From Tannockella sp964372125 (GTDB taxonomy: Bacteria; Bacillota_I; Bacilli_A; Erysipelotrichales; Coprobacillaceae), in NCBI GenBank assembly GCA_964372125.1, contig CAYJPL010000009.1:1-64000 (forward strand): a DNA stretch of 64,000 nucleotides, given 5' to 3'. The notes below the pieces were generated by a model that was not told the DNA's origin, did not search any database, and worked only from the letters and a program-made list of their open reading frames with translations. The translations under genes were made by a program, and so were the position numbers. Positions 1 through 9,056 of the stretch are shown here, one piece after another (within the stretch, counting starts at the first letter, position 1; each line of letters starts with the position of its first letter).

Positions 1-52
1 CACACGCCTTCTAAGCGTGCGGTCAGGGGTTCGAATCCCTTCGTGGACGCCA
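1..52 (+). tRNA. tRNA-Arg (anticodon UCU), 3' part
   Basis: The left edge cuts this tRNA. Visible are the anticodon stem (3-7 with 15-19), a 7-nt loop with anticodon TCT at 10-12, a T-arm with TTCGAAT loop, the 3' acceptor strand and an encoded CCA at 50-52. The D-arm and 5' acceptor strand lie outside the window. TCT reads AGA, the favoured arginine codon in AT-rich genomes. Confidence 0.93.
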
Positions 53-63
53 TTTGAATAATT

Positions 64-92
64 CCTTGGAACATTATGTTTCAAGGTTTTTA
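64..92 (+). terminator. Rho-independent terminator after tRNA-Arg
   Basis: A 10-bp stem (64-73 with 77-86, one G-T pair) with a 3-nt loop is followed directly by a T run. It sits 11 nt after the tRNA CCA. Confidence 0.75.
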
Positions 93-110
93 TATTATAG
101 GAGAACAGTT

Positions 111-449
111 ATGAATATTAATGAATATATAGCTTCTTTAGAAGAAACGCGAAAAGGAAAAATATTAAAAATAGTACAATATATAATGAATCAATATCCA
201 TATGTTGATGCATCAATGGATTATGCTCCAAAAACGAAATTCCCAACATTTAAATTCAATAATCAATACGTAATGATTGCGAGCATGAAGAATTACATCT
301 CAATACACTTTTCTAATTATGAAGTTATAAAAGACATTGCAAGTATCGATAAAAGAATTAAAACAGGTGTCGGTTGTGTAAAAATAAATGATCATGTTAC
401 CTTTCCGGTAGAAGAAATAAAGCAAGCAATTATAAAATGTTTTTCATAA
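111..449 (+). CDS. DUF1801 (YdhG-like) protein
   Basis: A 112-residue soluble protein resembling the DUF1801/YdhG family. Typical are the N-terminal helix with a run of E/K residues, the central 'YAPKTKFPTFKF' strand region and a C-terminal helix starting at 'FPVEEIKQAI'. Some members have been proposed as iron chaperones, but the role here is unknown. ATG 111 is chosen because AGGAGA lies about 8 nt upstream; the frame is open further 5' into the tRNA terminator, which cannot be coding. It stands alone between the tRNA and the PHP gene. Confidence 0.72.
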   Translation: MNINEYIASLEETRKGKILKIVQYIMNQYPYVDASMDYAPKTKFPTFKFNNQYVMIASMKNYISIHFSNYEVIKDIASIDKRIKTGVGCVKINDHVTFPVEEIKQAIIKCFS

Positions 450-510
450 AATAAAAATATATATTTAAAATATGAAAATGTGATAATCTATAAACAATAG
501 GAGGAGTATT

Positions 511-1296
511 ATGAAAGCAGATTACCATATACATACAAGCTTTAGTAATGATTCTACATTTCCTTTAGAGGATACAATTACTACAGCCATTAACTTAGGA
601 TTAAATGAAATATGTATCACTGAACACAGTGACTATGGTCCAATGGGGGATTATGTAGTAAATTATGAGGCATATTACCAAAAGTATTTGGAATTACAAA
701 AAAAGTATGCAGATAAAATTGCAGTTAAATTTGGTTGCGAGTTTGGAATGCAAACACACACTGTAGATTTCTACAAAGAGGATGTAAAAAAATATCCATT
801 TGATTTTATTATTTTATCAAATCATCAAATTGGAGATAAGGAATTCCATACATATGAATTTCAAGAAGGAAAAACGCAACATCAATATAACTATGAATAT
901 TATCAAGCAATTTATGATACAATTTGTTTATTTGATGATTATAGTGTCTTGGGACATTTAGATGTTATAAAGCGATATGACCAACAAGGAATATATCCAG
1001 ATAAAAATGTTGATGATATTATTACTAAGATATTAAAAAAGGTTATTGCTGATGGAAAAGGGATTGAGTTAAATACATCGTATGTACGCTATGGATTAGC
1101 AGATTCAATGCCATCAAATTATATCCTTAAAAAATATCATGAACTTGGCGGTACAATAATTACAATTGGGTCTGATAGTCATGAACAAAATCATGTTGGA
1201 TTCTATAATGATGAAGCTAGAACATTGTTAAAATCGATAGGATTTAAACAATATTGTACTTTTGATAAAATGAAACCAATATACCATGATCTATAG
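511..1296 (+). CDS. hisJ: PHP-domain histidinol-phosphatase-like hydrolase
   Basis: 261 residues with the PHP metallophosphoesterase pattern: HIH at 6-8, an 'ITEHSDYG' strand, 'SNHQIG', 'GHLDVIKR' and C-terminal 'GSDSHEQ', which together supply the metal-binding His/Asp/Glu set. Length and motif spacing match HisJ-type histidinol-phosphate phosphatases, which release phosphate in the penultimate step of histidine synthesis. No other his gene is in the window, so the substrate is uncertain; another small phosphate monoester is possible. AGGAGG precedes the ATG. The MFS gene starts a few bases after the stop, so the two are probably co-transcribed. Confidence 0.75.
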   Translation: MKADYHIHTSFSNDSTFPLEDTITTAINLGLNEICITEHSDYGPMGDYVVNYEAYYQKYLELQKKYADKIAVKFGCEFGMQTHTVDFYKEDVKKYPFDFIILSNHQIGDKEFHTYEFQEGKTQHQYNYEYYQAIYDTICLFDDYSVLGHLDVIKRYDQQGIYPDKNVDDIITKILKKVIADGKGIELNTSYVRYGLADSMPSNYILKKYHELGGTIITIGSDSHEQNHVGFYNDEARTLLKSIGFKQYCTFDKMKPIYHDL

Positions 1297-1307
1297 GGAG
1301 AAAAATG

Positions 1308-2495
1308 ATGAATAAAATAAATACATCTTTAAATGTTAAATATTCGTTTATACAAATATTCTATTTTGCGATATTTGCATCTTTAATTGGATATGCTTCC
1401 GTATTTTTATTAGATAAAGGATATTCAAATAGCCAGATTGGTTTTACACTTGCTGCTGCAAGTATATGTAGTGTATTTCTACAGCCAATAGTGGCTTCAT
1501 TTGTAGACAAAAATAAAAACCTTTCATTAAATAAACTGATTATTGTATCGGTTGCGGTAATTGCGATACTATCGTTACTACTATTGTTTATTCAAAAAGG
1601 TAATTTTATTTTGCAGGCGCTCTTTATTATCATAGTTGTTATTGCGATGACATTACAGCCAATTATGAACGCTTTAGCATTTTCGTTTGAAAAATACGGA
1701 ATCGCTCTTAACTTTGGATTAGCTCGTGGAATTGGTTCGGTTGCTTATGCAGTTTCTTCACTTTTAGTGGGACAGTTAGTAGGAATATTTTCACCTGACT
1801 ATCTTCCGATATTTTATATGGTAGCAGCAATAGGTTTAATTGTTATTATTTATGTGTTCCATGCACCAAAAGGAACGCCGGTTGTGAAAGTAGAACAAAA
1901 CACAAAAGTTGAAACTAAAGAGCTGACGATTTTACAATTCGTTATTAAGTACAAAAAATTCATGTTCTTTATAGTTGGAGCATCACTTATGTTCTTTGAT
2001 CATATGATTATTAATAACTTCTTTATACAAGTAATTGAAGAAGTGGGTGGAGACTCTAAGACGATGGGGTATGCGATTTTTCTAGCTGCATTGTTAGAGT
2101 TACCAGCAATGGCGATGTTCACAAAAATTCAAACAAAAATAAGTAGTGGAAACTTATTAAAAATAGCAGCATTGTTCTTTGCAATAAAACATGGTCTTAC
2201 ATTTATGGCAACATCAATGACAGTAATCTATATTGCACAGGTAATGCAAATGTTTGCTTATGCATTGTTCATACCAGCATCTGTGTATTACGTAAATCAA
2301 AAAATAGAACAAAGCGATGTTACAAAAGGTCAAGCTATGGCAACATTGTCTGTAACAGTTGCAAGTGTATTTGCCAGTTTAGTAGGTGGGGTACTACTTG
2401 ATGCCATTGGTGTAAGTAATGTATTGCTTTGTGGTGTAATTATTAGTATTATAGGATTTGTAGTTATTTTATTTAGTGTAGAAAGTAAAAACTAA
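1308..2495 (+). CDS. MFS transporter, LacY/NupG-like
   Basis: A 395-residue integral membrane protein with about 12 hydrophobic helices and a charged cytoplasmic loop in the middle (around residues 185-210), the layout of a major facilitator. The 'RGIGSVAYAVSSLLVG' helix resembles the MFS_1-like (LacY/NupG) group. The substrate cannot be told from sequence. Two adjacent ATGs exist at 1305 and 1308; GGAG at 1297-1300 is better spaced for the second. It follows the PHP phosphatase by about 10 nt, so a shared transcript is likely. Confidence 0.8.
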   Translation: MNKINTSLNVKYSFIQIFYFAIFASLIGYASVFLLDKGYSNSQIGFTLAAASICSVFLQPIVASFVDKNKNLSLNKLIIVSVAVIAILSLLLLFIQKGNFILQALFIIIVVIAMTLQPIMNALAFSFEKYGIALNFGLARGIGSVAYAVSSLLVGQLVGIFSPDYLPIFYMVAAIGLIVIIYVFHAPKGTPVVKVEQNTKVETKELTILQFVIKYKKFMFFIVGASLMFFDHMIINNFFIQVIEEVGGDSKTMGYAIFLAALLELPAMAMFTKIQTKISSGNLLKIAALFFAIKHGLTFMATSMTVIYIAQVMQMFAYALFIPASVYYVNQKIEQSDVTKGQAMATLSVTVASVFASLVGGVLLDAIGVSNVLLCGVIISIIGFVVILFSVESKN

Positions 2496-2522
2496 TTAAC
2501 GATTGTTAGTTGGTTTTTTTTT
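2490..2522 (+). terminator. Weak terminator after the MFS gene
   Basis: AACTAA and TTAGTT form a short stem with a 10-nt loop overlapping the MFS stop, followed by nine T. The U tract is good but the stem is weak. Confidence 0.5.
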
Positions 2523-2533
2523 AAGGGGAAGTT

Positions 2534-3382
2534 ATGAGAAAAATTATTATTATATTAGGGGTTTTAGGAGTTAGTTTTTCAGCAATCTTTGTAAGATTTG
2601 CAACAGCTCCTTCAATGGTGCTTGTGTTTTATAGAATGTTTTTTGCAAGTGTTGTCTTAGTTCCAATTGTGCTATTAAAAAAACAAGAAGAATTAAAAAG
2701 CTTAAAACTAAAACAATGGATTCAATGTATCGTAAGTGGTGTATTTTTAGGGTTCCACTTTTTAGCGTTCTTTGAATCACTGCAGCATACAAGTGTTGCA
2801 AGTGCGGTAGTACTCGTTGACACAGAAGTGTTCTTTGTTGCATTAGCGATGATTTTATTATTCAAACAACAACTATCAAAAATGGCTTGGTTTGCGATTG
2901 TTATTACCTTCATAGGAAGTATAATCATTGCTCTTAGCGATGTTTCAGGATTCAGCAATCCAATTGTAGGAAATATACTCGCTTTTTTAGGTGCTGTTTT
3001 TATGACAGTGTATACACTTCTAGGAAGCAGAGTAAGACAAAATGTTTCAACACTTGTATATACTTCAATTGCATATAGTGTTAGTGCTATAACTATTTTA
3101 CTACTTGCAATGATTTCAAATACACCAGTACTTGGATATGCTCCAATCAATATAACCATGGGATTGTTAATGGCACTATTTTGCACACTGCTTGGTCATA
3201 GTGTGTTTAACTGGGGGCTTAAGTATGAATCAGCATCTTATATTAGTGCAGTTAAATTACTTGAACCAGTTTTTGCGACAATCATATCGATATTTATATT
3301 TAGTGAAATTCCATCAATTCAAATAATCCTAGGTGGATTGCTTGTCTTATTTGGGATATATATGTATAGTGCGCGAGCATAA
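2534..3382 (+). CDS. DMT-superfamily (EamA) transporter
   Basis: 282 residues with ten predicted membrane helices in two homologous halves, as in the EamA/RhaT drug-metabolite exporters. Motifs 'FVRFATAPSMVLVFYRMFFAS' (split here over helices 1-2) and 'SAVKLLEPVFATIISIFIFSE' mark the two EamA repeats. Members export amino acids or other small metabolites; the substrate is not predictable. AAGGGG lies 6-7 nt before the ATG. No obvious terminator follows, but the next gene has its own promoter. Confidence 0.85.
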   Translation: MRKIIIILGVLGVSFSAIFVRFATAPSMVLVFYRMFFASVVLVPIVLLKKQEELKSLKLKQWIQCIVSGVFLGFHFLAFFESLQHTSVASAVVLVDTEVFFVALAMILLFKQQLSKMAWFAIVITFIGSIIIALSDVSGFSNPIVGNILAFLGAVFMTVYTLLGSRVRQNVSTLVYTSIAYSVSAITILLLAMISNTPVLGYAPINITMGLLMALFCTLLGHSVFNWGLKYESASYISAVKLLEPVFATIISIFIFSEIPSIQIILGGLLVLFGIYMYSARA

Positions 3383-3398
3383 TAATAATTTATATTTA

Positions 3399-3427
3399 TT
3401 GGATATTTTATAATAAATTGTTATAAT
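3399..3427 (+). promoter_or_regulatory. Promoter of the LysR gene
   Basis: TTGGAT (3399-3404), a 17-nt spacer and TATAAT (3422-3427) with an extended TGn at 3419-3421. The predicted start leaves a leader of only about 14 nt before the ATG at 3448. Confidence 0.75.
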
Positions 3428-3447
3428 GCTATATAGGAGGATACGTA

Positions 3448-4335
3448 ATGTTAGATTTTCGATTAGATACATTTTTAGCTGTATGTAAACATCTAAATTA
3501 TACAAGAGCTGCAAATGAATTAGGTATCACGCAACCTGCAGTTAGTCAGCATATAAAGTTCTTACAAGAATTATATTGTGTAGATTTGTTTAAACATACT
3601 GGTAAGAAGATTGAATTAACAAAAGAAGGACAATATTTATGTAGTGTTGCAACAACACTAAAACATGATGATATATTTTTAAAACAAAGATTATTAAATA
3701 AGACAAAACAAAAGTTATCATTTGGAACTACACTTACTGTAGGACATTTTTTATTGCTGGATACACTTGTTAAATATGTAAAAAATAATCAAGATATTTC
3801 GCTTTCTATGTATATTTTAAATACACAAGAACTGCTTCAAAAGATTAATACTGGAGAAGTGGATTTTGCGATGATTGAAGGTTATTTTAGTAGAACTGAA
3901 TATGATTATTTGGTATATTCGAAAGAACCATATATTGCGATTGCAAGTTATGACTTAGAAATCGATGATCGAGAGTATTCAATTGAAGAGTTATTTAATC
4001 AAAGAGTTATTGTAAGAGAACCTGGTAGTGGTAGTGGGGATATATTAGAGCGATACTTGTTAGAGCGAAATTACACATTAGAAGAGTTTAAAGATGTAAT
4101 GGTAATTAATAATATCCATGCAATGCTTGCCTTTGTAGAGGCGAGTTGTGGAATTAGTTTTGTTTATAAAAAAGCAGTAGAAAAAGAACTTAGTGAAAAG
4201 AAAATAAAAGAAATAGCTATAAGAGATTTCCATATTAGTCATGATATAAGTTTGGTATGGAGAAAAAATAGTATCTTTGCAAGTATGTATAAACAACTGT
4301 TTGATGTACTTACAAGTGAGCGTATAGAGGAGTAA
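3448..4335 (+). CDS. LysR-family transcriptional regulator
   Basis: 295 residues. The N-terminal winged helix-turn-helix (residues 1-60, including 'LNYTRAANELGITQPAVSQH') is typical LysR, followed by a linker helix and a periplasmic-binding-like effector domain (about 90-290). The overall shape resembles CysL/CbbR-type regulators. LysR genes are often beside their target; here the upstream EamA exporter on the same strand is the nearest candidate (inference). The gene has its own strong promoter and AGGAGG site. The TPR-like gene begins 3 nt after its stop. Confidence 0.9.
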   Translation: MLDFRLDTFLAVCKHLNYTRAANELGITQPAVSQHIKFLQELYCVDLFKHTGKKIELTKEGQYLCSVATTLKHDDIFLKQRLLNKTKQKLSFGTTLTVGHFLLLDTLVKYVKNNQDISLSMYILNTQELLQKINTGEVDFAMIEGYFSRTEYDYLVYSKEPYIAIASYDLEIDDREYSIEELFNQRVIVREPGSGSGDILERYLLERNYTLEEFKDVMVINNIHAMLAFVEASCGISFVYKKAVEKELSEKKIKEIAIRDFHISHDISLVWRKNSIFASMYKQLFDVLTSERIEE

Positions 4336-4338
4336 ATT

Positions 4339-5268
4339 ATGGTACATGAATATATAGAAAATGGTCAATATAATGAGGCCTTAGAATTATTAGAAGATGT
4401 TCAAGATGAACAAGTTCGTTACTTACGTCTTGTATGTTTATTTGGATTAGGTGAATATAACCAAGCAAAAAAAGAAATCACAAATGCTAAAAACAAAGCA
4501 AAAGAAACATACTACGATGTTGTTGCTATGCAAGTAAGTATTTTAAAGGAATTAGAGTTGGTAGATGAAGCAATTGATATCTTAATAGAAGAACTTTCAA
4601 TGCCTTACATTCCTTACCAATATGAGATGACATTTCAAAATGCATATGATGAAGTATTGCTAGTAAAACAAGAAATGTCTCAATCTTCAACACAAGGACA
4701 ATCGTTTTCTTTTGAGGATATTACAAATATCCTACAAAGAAATGAAACAAACGAAGATATTTTATATATGGCAATAGAACAGATGCAACATATGAACATA
4801 CGTAGAATTGTTTATGATATAAGTTTATTTTTGAAAAATAAAGATAAACCAAATTTTGCAAAAACATTATTATTAGAAGTATTAATAGATCAGGCGATTG
4901 ATGAAGAATTAGAAGTTTATAAAAATGGAGCAATATATTATATAAACCCAAGTTATGCACCATTAGTAATGCAACAAGCTAGTAGTGAAATAATCGAGGA
5001 TTTACTCTCACAGAATATTGAACATGAAAATCCATCGTTATATCAACTATGTAGTCAGTATGCAAGCTTTTATCTTTATACTATCTATCCACGTGAAATA
5101 TATGATGAAGAGTGTGGTGTAATTGCAGGTGCAATACATTATCATATCGCAACAATGCAATACATAGAAATGTCACTAGAGGACGTTGAATATATGTATA
5201 ATTGTAGCCAAGATGAAGTTGTAGAAATACTAGAAATTTTCAACAAAATGGAATTTCAAGCACTCTAA
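4339..5268 (+). CDS. TPR-like protein, probably DUF3196
   Basis: 309 residues, acidic and almost all helical. The N-terminus has TPR-like helix pairs ('GQYNEALELLEDVQDEQVRY', 'GEYNQAKKEITNAKNKA', 'ELVDEAIDILIEEL'). The C-terminal half has 'YPREIYDEECGVIAGAIHYH'. It resembles the DUF3196 family of Mollicutes and Erysipelotrichia, of unknown function; I assign that from memory of the family, not a search. Its start sits 3 nt after the LysR stop and overlaps the same transcript. The next gene, tig, has an independent promoter. Confidence 0.6.
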   Translation: MVHEYIENGQYNEALELLEDVQDEQVRYLRLVCLFGLGEYNQAKKEITNAKNKAKETYYDVVAMQVSILKELELVDEAIDILIEELSMPYIPYQYEMTFQNAYDEVLLVKQEMSQSSTQGQSFSFEDITNILQRNETNEDILYMAIEQMQHMNIRRIVYDISLFLKNKDKPNFAKTLLLEVLIDQAIDEELEVYKNGAIYYINPSYAPLVMQQASSEIIEDLLSQNIEHENPSLYQLCSQYASFYLYTIYPREIYDEECGVIAGAIHYHIATMQYIEMSLEDVEYMYNCSQDEVVEILEIFNKMEFQAL

Positions 5269-5299
5269 GTACTAAAGTGCTAAAAAATAAACATTTTTA

Positions 5300-5328
5300 T
5301 TGAATATATAAGGTTATTAGTATATAAT
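5300..5328 (+). promoter_or_regulatory. Promoter of tig
   Basis: TTGAAT (5300-5305), 17-nt spacer, TATAAT (5323-5328); the ribosome binding site and ATG 5358 follow within 30 nt. Confidence 0.8.
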
Positions 5329-5357
5329 AGTCGTTGACAACAAATAAGGAGAACGTT

Positions 5358-6635
5358 ATGAATATTACAAGTAAAAAATTAGAAAATGCAGTTATGGAAT
5401 TAACTGTTGAGTTTGATACAAATGAGTGGCAAGCTGCAAAAGAACAAGCTACTACTAAGTTAGCTCAAACTGTTAAAATCGATGGATTTAGACCAGGGAA
5501 AGCACCAATGGCAATGGTTAAAGCTAGAATCTCTAAAGATAAAATCGTAGAAGAAGCTACAGATGCTATCTTACAAAAAAATTATATGGAAATCTTAACA
5601 ACAAATGAAGTAATGCCAGTGGCACAACCTACATTAAATGTTACAAAAGCTGATGATGAAGGGTTAACTGTTGTATTCTTAGTACCAGTTGCACCAACAG
5701 TTGAGCTTGGAACTTATAAAGGATTAGAAGTTAAAAAAGGAAGAGTAACAGTTGCTAAAAAAGATATTGAAGCTAAAGTTGCTGAATACCAAACACAATT
5801 TTCAGAATTAACGTCAAAAGAAGGAGCTGTTGAAAACGGAGATACTGCAGTTATCGACTTTGAAGGATTTAAAGATGATGTTGCTTTCGAAGGTGGAAAA
5901 GGTGAAAACTACCCATTAGAAATCGGTTCAGGATCATTTATCCCAGGATTTGAAGAACAAGTAATCGGAATGAATGTTGGAGAAGAAAAAGACATCACAG
6001 TTACTTTCCCAGCAGAATACCAAGCACCAGACTTAGCTGGAGCAGAAGTTGTATTCAAAATCAAATTACATGAAGTAAAAGCTAAACAATTACCTGAAAT
6101 CGATGATGAATTAGCAAAAGATGTTAACATCGAAGGTGTAGAAACAATCGATCAATTACGTGCTCATATTAAAGAACAATTAAAAACTGCAAAAGCAACA
6201 GAAGTTGAAACTGCATATAATGAAGCATTATTTAAAGCAATTATCGATGGTTCAACAGTAGAAGAGAGTGAGGCATTAGTAGCACAAGAAGTGCAAGCTA
6301 TGATTCAAGAAATCGAACAAAACTTACAAAGACAAGGATTAACATTTGAATTATATGAACAATTTACTGGAAAAGGTAAAGCTGAAATCATGGAAGAAGT
6401 TAAACCTCAAGCAGTAGATAGAGTTAAATTAAATGCAGTACTTGCTAAAATTATCGAAGCTGAAAAATTAGAAGTAACAGAAGAAGAAGTAAATAAAGAA
6501 TTAGAAGAAATCGCAGCTATGTACAACAAAGAATTAGAAGAAGTAAAACAAATCTTCGCTAGCAACATGGGACGTGTAGAAAGCGATTTATTAACAAGAA
6601 AAGCGCTTGAATTAGTAAAAGCAAACTTAAAATAA
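5358..6635 (+). CDS. tig: Trigger factor (ribosome-associated chaperone/prolyl isomerase)
   Basis: 425 residues, the normal trigger factor length. The N-terminal ribosome-binding domain carries the signature 'GFRPGKAPMAMVKARI' (around residues 44-60). An FKBP-type PPIase domain follows (about 150-240; 'GDTAVIDFEGFKDDVAFEGG', 'IPGFEEQVIGM'), then the helical C-terminal chaperone arms. It binds the ribosome exit tunnel and shelters nascent chains. The ATG at 5358 has AAGGAG 7 nt upstream; the open frame upstream of it overlaps the promoter. In many Bacillota clpX follows; here lon follows directly. Confidence 0.97.
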   Translation: MNITSKKLENAVMELTVEFDTNEWQAAKEQATTKLAQTVKIDGFRPGKAPMAMVKARISKDKIVEEATDAILQKNYMEILTTNEVMPVAQPTLNVTKADDEGLTVVFLVPVAPTVELGTYKGLEVKKGRVTVAKKDIEAKVAEYQTQFSELTSKEGAVENGDTAVIDFEGFKDDVAFEGGKGENYPLEIGSGSFIPGFEEQVIGMNVGEEKDITVTFPAEYQAPDLAGAEVVFKIKLHEVKAKQLPEIDDELAKDVNIEGVETIDQLRAHIKEQLKTAKATEVETAYNEALFKAIIDGSTVEESEALVAQEVQAMIQEIEQNLQRQGLTFELYEQFTGKGKAEIMEEVKPQAVDRVKLNAVLAKIIEAEKLEVTEEEVNKELEEIAAMYNKELEEVKQIFASNMGRVESDLLTRKALELVKANLK

Positions 6636-6657
6636 AAGACGCTTTATGCGTCTTTTT
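6634..6657 (+). terminator. Terminator after tig
   Basis: AGACGC (6637-6642) pairs with GCGTCT (6648-6653) around TTTAT, with A and T runs extending the stem. It overlaps the tig stop codon. lon may be read through or driven by a promoter I could not define. Confidence 0.85.
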
Positions 6658-6684
6658 GACAAAAAGTAAAAAGGAGGAATGTGT

Positions 6685-9009
6685 ATGAGCGAACAAAATT
6701 TAGTTAGACTTCCCGTAGTTTGTACTAGAGGGATGCTTGTTTTTCCAGCTAATAAAATCACATTAGATGTCGGTCGCCCAATTAGCTTAAAAGCTGTTGA
6801 CCTTGCGATGGAACAGTATGACAACAACATTCTTTTTACATCACAAATCGATCCGATGGATGACATGCCATCATTCAAAGGGGTTTATCATATTGGTACG
6901 TTATGTAAAATTGAAAAAAGAATCCGTAGAGATAGTGCAGGTACAATCAAATTAACAGTCGTTGGTGAAAAAAGAGTTTTACTTACTTCTTATGAAGAAA
7001 TAGATGAATGTATCTTTTCAGAAGTAGAAATATTAGACGATATTGAAGGGGATAAAAATGAAGAAATTGCATTAGTGCGTAAAGTCACTAAGTATTTTGA
7101 ACAATCATTGCCTAAAAATAGTCAACATATCCCAAGTGAACCACTACTTCGATTACAAGCAGGTACGTCTGCGAGTATTCTAGCAGATACACTTGGTCAG
7201 TATTTACCAATTGACCTTGCAAAAAAACAAAGTATACTAGATGAAATTGATGTTAATAAACGTCTATTATTAGTTGCAAATTCGATTGAATCAGAAAAAA
7301 TCATTCAAGATATTGAAGAAGCAATTAACCGTAAAGTTCGTACAAGTGTTGATGAAAATCAACGTGAATATTACTTGCGTGAAAAATTACGTGCTATAAA
7401 AGAAGAATTAGGTGACACAGTAAATAAGGATGATGACAGCGAAGCGATTCGTGAAGAATTAGAAAATAATCCTTATCCAAAACATGTCCGCGAAAAAGTA
7501 CTTGAAGAATTGCGTCGATATGAATCAATGCCACAATCATCAAGTGAAGCAAACGTAGTGCGTACGTATATCGATTGGGTTTTAAAAACTCCTTGGTTTA
7601 AAGAAACAAAGGATGTAGAAGATATCTCAAAAGTTGAAAAAGTTTTAGATGATGAACATTATGGTCTTGAAAAAGTAAAAGAGCGTATAGTTGAACATTT
7701 AGCTGTTAAACAAGTTACAAATTCATTAAAGGCACCAATTATATGTTTAGCTGGGCCACCAGGTGTTGGTAAGACTTCACTTGCTAAAAGCATAGCATCA
7801 GCATTGCAAAGAGAATTTGTAAAAGCATCACTCGGTGGTGTAAAAGATGAATCTGAAGTACGCGGGCACCGTCGTACATATTTAGGTTCAATGCCTGGAA
7901 GAATTATTCAAGGTATGAAAAAAGCAGGTGTAGTAAATCCAGTATTCTTATTGGATGAAATTGACAAAATGTCAAGTGATTATAAAGGTGATCCTACAAG
8001 TGCAATGCTTGAAGTGCTAGATCCTGAACAAAATGCACACTTCTCAGATAATTATTTAGAAGAGTCATATGATTTATCAAAAGTATTGTTTATCGCAACG
8101 GCTAATGATTTATCAAATATTCCAGGACCGTTACGTGATCGTTTAGAAATCATTGAACTTTCTTCGTATACAGAACAAGAAAAAACGATGATTGCTGTTA
8201 ATCACTTGTTTACAAAACAAAAAGAATTACATGGTTTAAAAGATGATCAAATCATCTTACCAAAAGATATTATTTTACACATCATTCGTCACTACACTCG
8301 CGAAGCCGGTGTTCGTGACTTAGAGCGTATTATCGCCAAGTTATGTCGTAAAGTTGTATTAACGATTTTAAAAACAAAAGTAGAATCTATTACAATTGAT
8401 TTAGATAACGTCGTAGAGTTCTTAGGTAAAATGCCTTATGAACATACAAAGATGTCTGATGAACCACAAGTTGGTGTTGTAACAGGTATGGCATATACAC
8501 AGTTTGGTGGAGATATATTACCAGTTGAAGTTAATTACTTTGATGGAAGTGGTAAATTTGTAATCACAGGTCAATTAGGTGATGTAATGAAAGAATCTGC
8601 ATCAATTGCTTTTGATTATTTAAAAGCAAATAAAAAACATTATGGATTAGATAAAGTTTCTTTTGATAAAGTGGATTTACATATCCATGTACCAGAAGGT
8701 GCAATCAAAAAAGATGGTCCAAGTGCCGGAGTAACACTAACTACTGCAATCTACTCTGCATTCGCAAATAAAGCAGTTCGCAATGACGTAGCTATGACAG
8801 GAGAGGTAACTCTCCGTGGAAACGTTCTTGCAATTGGTGGATTAAAAGAAAAATCAATTTCAGCACATCGTTCAGGAATTAAGAAAATAATCATTCCTAA
8901 ACAAAATGAAAAAGATATTGATGATATCCCAAAATCAGTTCGTAATGAATTAGAAATTATTGTTGCCAGTCATGTAGATACTGTAATCGAACATGCATTA
9001 GTGAAATAG
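6685..9009 (+). CDS. lon: ATP-dependent Lon protease
   Basis: 774 residues, matching full-length LonA. In order: N-terminal LAN domain ('RLPVVCTRGMLVFPANKI'), coiled-coil linker, AAA+ module with Walker A 'GPPGVGKTS' from residue 357 and Walker B 'VFLLDEIDKM', then the S16 protease domain with catalytic Ser680 in 'DGPSAGVTL' and Lys723 in 'GGLKEKS'. It degrades misfolded and regulatory proteins in the cytosol. ATG 6685 is preferred over ATG 6679 because AAGGAGG (6671-6677) is only 1 nt from the earlier one. No hairpin resembling a CIRCE operator is visible upstream. Confidence 0.97.
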   Translation: MSEQNLVRLPVVCTRGMLVFPANKITLDVGRPISLKAVDLAMEQYDNNILFTSQIDPMDDMPSFKGVYHIGTLCKIEKRIRRDSAGTIKLTVVGEKRVLLTSYEEIDECIFSEVEILDDIEGDKNEEIALVRKVTKYFEQSLPKNSQHIPSEPLLRLQAGTSASILADTLGQYLPIDLAKKQSILDEIDVNKRLLLVANSIESEKIIQDIEEAINRKVRTSVDENQREYYLREKLRAIKEELGDTVNKDDDSEAIREELENNPYPKHVREKVLEELRRYESMPQSSSEANVVRTYIDWVLKTPWFKETKDVEDISKVEKVLDDEHYGLEKVKERIVEHLAVKQVTNSLKAPIICLAGPPGVGKTSLAKSIASALQREFVKASLGGVKDESEVRGHRRTYLGSMPGRIIQGMKKAGVVNPVFLLDEIDKMSSDYKGDPTSAMLEVLDPEQNAHFSDNYLEESYDLSKVLFIATANDLSNIPGPLRDRLEIIELSSYTEQEKTMIAVNHLFTKQKELHGLKDDQIILPKDIILHIIRHYTREAGVRDLERIIAKLCRKVVLTILKTKVESITIDLDNVVEFLGKMPYEHTKMSDEPQVGVVTGMAYTQFGGDILPVEVNYFDGSGKFVITGQLGDVMKESASIAFDYLKANKKHYGLDKVSFDKVDLHIHVPEGAIKKDGPSAGVTLTTAIYSAFANKAVRNDVAMTGEVTLRGNVLAIGGLKEKSISAHRSGIKKIIIPKQNEKDIDDIPKSVRNELEIIVASHVDTVIEHALVK

Positions 9010-9033
9010 AGTCACATTGACTCTATTTTCACT
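9000..9033 (+). terminator. Long hairpin overlapping the lon stop
   Basis: A 15-bp stem with one bulged base (9000-9014 with 9018-9033) and a 3-nt loop covers the end of lon. No U tract follows, so it may be a partial terminator or an mRNA stability or processing element between lon and engB. Confidence 0.5.
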
Positions 9034-9056
9034 GTTTATAAGAAAGGAGAAAACAT

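Noticed and set aside
5259..5281. AGCACT/AGTGCT inverted repeat after the TPR-like gene as a terminator
   Set aside because: Only 6 bp with a long loop and followed by A-rich, not T-rich, sequence.
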